NCBI GenBank assembly: GCA_034766995.1
Contig: CM068318.1
Span: forward strand, 37,758,456 to 37,822,455
Length of the DNA: 64,000 nt
Direction of reading: 5' to 3'
Origin: Acanthacorydalis orientalis
Lineage: Eukaryota > Arthropoda > Insecta > Megaloptera > Corydalidae
The position numbers and the translations under genes were made by a program. The first letter of the stretch is position 1. Each line of letters begins with the position of its first letter. The notes under the pieces are model-generated. The model searched no databases and had not been told where the DNA came from. It worked only from the letters and a program-made list of their open reading frames with translations. This document shows, piece after piece, positions 62,323 through 64,000 of this stretch.

Positions 62323-63338
62323 TCTCATTTTACGTGGTTAGAGAATATATTTTTCTATAATCTTTAATTAACCCCTTATGCATGAATCACAAGTCTGACT
62401 CGTGAACTGCATAAAACGCTGTATCAGTCAATCTTTATACAAGTTAAGTACACATGTTTTGTGTGTCAGCTTTATAGATACTTTCTTTCAATTTAAATAG
62501 CCATCGTCGTATAAGGCGACCCTTAAAACTCAAAAAATCTTCTAAAAATAGAGAGTCTTCTTATACACCCAATATAAAAACAGAAACTTTAAAATAACAT
62601 GAATAATTTATTGCGCTTATAGAGAAATTAAGTTCTTTATTTAAAAAAGAACTCAAACTTTGGTATATAATATAAATTTATTGAATAATTCATTTTAATT
62701 TTTTTTTAAAATAAAATACATAACTATAGCCTTCTAGATACAAGCCGTGCATGATATTTTAATACACAGTATATCAGAACAAGGTCATTCCCCGAATTTC
62801 ATTTCTGAAATTTTAAATCGAAAAACGCAATCTCATTTTACGTGGACAGAAAATATATTTTTCTATAATCTTTAATTAACCCCTTTTGCATGAATCACAA
62901 GTCTGACTCGTGAACTGCATAAAACGCTGTATCAGTCAATCTTTATATAAGTTAAGAACACACGTTTTGTGTGTCAGCTTTATAGATACTTTCTTTCAAT
63001 TTAAATAGCCATCGTCGTATAAGGCGACCCTTAAAACTCAAAAAATCTTCTAAAAATAGAAAATCTTCTTATACGCCCAATTCAAAAACAGAAACTTTAA
63101 AATAAATGAATAATTTATTATGCTTATAGAGAAATTAAGTTGTTTATTTAAAAAAAGAACTCAAACTTTGGTATAAAATATAAATTCATTGAATACTTCA
63201 TTTTAATTTTTTTTTTAAATAAAATACATAACTATAGCCTTCTAGATACAAGCCGTACATGATGTTTTAATACACAAAATGTCGAACAAGGTGATTCCCC
63301 GAATTTCATTTCTGAAATTTTAAATCGAAAAATGTAAT
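62323..63338 (+). repeat. Tandem duplication, two 508-bp units
   Basis: TCTCATTTTACGTGG begins at 62323 and again at 62831, and the units match almost throughout (GCATGAATCACAAGTCTGAC, CATCGTCGTATAAGGCGACC, TAGCCTTCTAGATACAAGCC). By eye about 95% identical. The phrase CGTATAAGGCGACC resembles pogo-type termini, but no coding sequence is present. Confidence 0.92.
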
Positions 63339-63485
63339 ACCTCTAATTTTGATTCTGGCCATAAAATTTTATTATGAGATGTGAAACAGCTGTTTAATTT
63401 AGAACCGTCTTATACGACCAATATATTATTAATATATAAATTTCATCTTAAAATATCTTGTACGTAGGTCGCTTTATATGCTGAG

Positions 63486-63488
<3 letters not shown>
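63339..63488. other. Sequence following the tandem pair
   Basis: Contains CGTCTTATACGACC and GTCGCTTTATATGC, similar to phrases in the tandem unit; probably part of the same repeat family. Confidence 0.4.

Positions 63489-63568
<80 letters not shown>
63489..63568. repeat. (TA)n microsatellite
   Basis: TA run with one CA interruption. Confidence 0.96.
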
Positions 63569-63569
<1 letters not shown>

Positions 63570-64000
63570 TTCTAATAAAGAAAAATCTCGTGTAGGGTTA
63601 AAGTCTTGAATAAATAAATTCGTGAACCACATCCGAATATATACTCTCGACATCCGCTATTATAAAGCCTGTGTACACCCTCTTCAAATGCCAATAACCG
63701 CAGTATTTATCCCTTATTACATAAGATATTTCATTATACCGGCAAAACGGGGGACTGTTGCCACCGCTAATTGCTATTTGGGGGCGCAACAAAGGCACGA
63801 CGAACCGCGAACTTCGGAATGAGGACCCACCGCCGTAGCAGTCAGTCAACAATGAAATGCCGACAAATTCCCGCCCTTTGCAGATTCATCACCATCTGTT
63901 GATATAATTTAATATCTTTTTGATAGGGGGTTTTTATTCTTGGAAAAATGAAAAAAAAAACACCGAACTTATATTAAACAGCAACAGAACGATGTTTACT
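63569..64000. other. GC-richer block at 63600-63900
   Basis: Repeat-free, ordinary-complexity sequence with CpGs. Short overlapping frames on both strands (66 and 84 codons) show no domains. Possible regulatory DNA. Confidence 0.35.

Overview
The window reads as AT-rich nuclear DNA from an insect or close arthropod relative. It has no operons, and its single clear host gene is an intron-split homeobox gene. The transposons are typical arthropod families: mariner of several subfamilies, hAT, piggyBac and an RTE-type LINE. More than 50 (TA)n tracts punctuate the sequence. I cannot name the species.

The one confident host-gene exon (24065-24781, + strand) is the last coding exon of an orthodenticle/Otx homologue. 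It opens in helix 3 of the homeodomain (WFKNRRAKC, lysine at position 50) after a clear splice acceptor and ends in an Otd-like tail. The first part of the homeodomain is not in the window, so the upstream intron probably fills all of 1-24064. A directly duplicated segment of about 220 bp (22806-23028 and 23697-23910) lies in that intron. On the opposite strand at about 21.25-22.17 kb are broken pieces of another spliced coding sequence that I cannot identify.

Layout. 1-12 kb: TA tracts, a small piggyBac derivative, a dispersed repeat family at 6.6-8.0 kb, a MITE and two deleted mariners. 12.2-19.7 kb: a 1.3-kb repeat present twice in inverted orientation; the right copy is split by a deleted hAT element (8-bp target duplication TTCTAGTA), and that hAT is itself split by a nearly complete mariner. 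20-27 kb: the otd exon and its surroundings, ending in a 756-bp near-perfect palindrome. 28-37 kb: MITEs, an RTE fragment, a second piggyBac derivative and a seven-unit compound satellite. 37-49 kb: long TA arrays, RTE fragments and deleted mariners, one carrying a nested 170-bp TTAA-flanked MITE. 49.7-61.1 kb: two closely related 912-bp mariners that have lost the DNA-binding domain but keep an open catalytic-domain frame, degenerate transposases, an inverted duplication and an intact RTE C-terminal frame. 62.3-63.3 kb: a 508-bp tandem duplication.

Apart from otd, all recognisable coding sequence is transposon-derived and mostly broken. The interest lies in element architecture (nesting, palindromes, domain-deleted transposases) and in GC-richer islands that could be regulatory DNA around otd.
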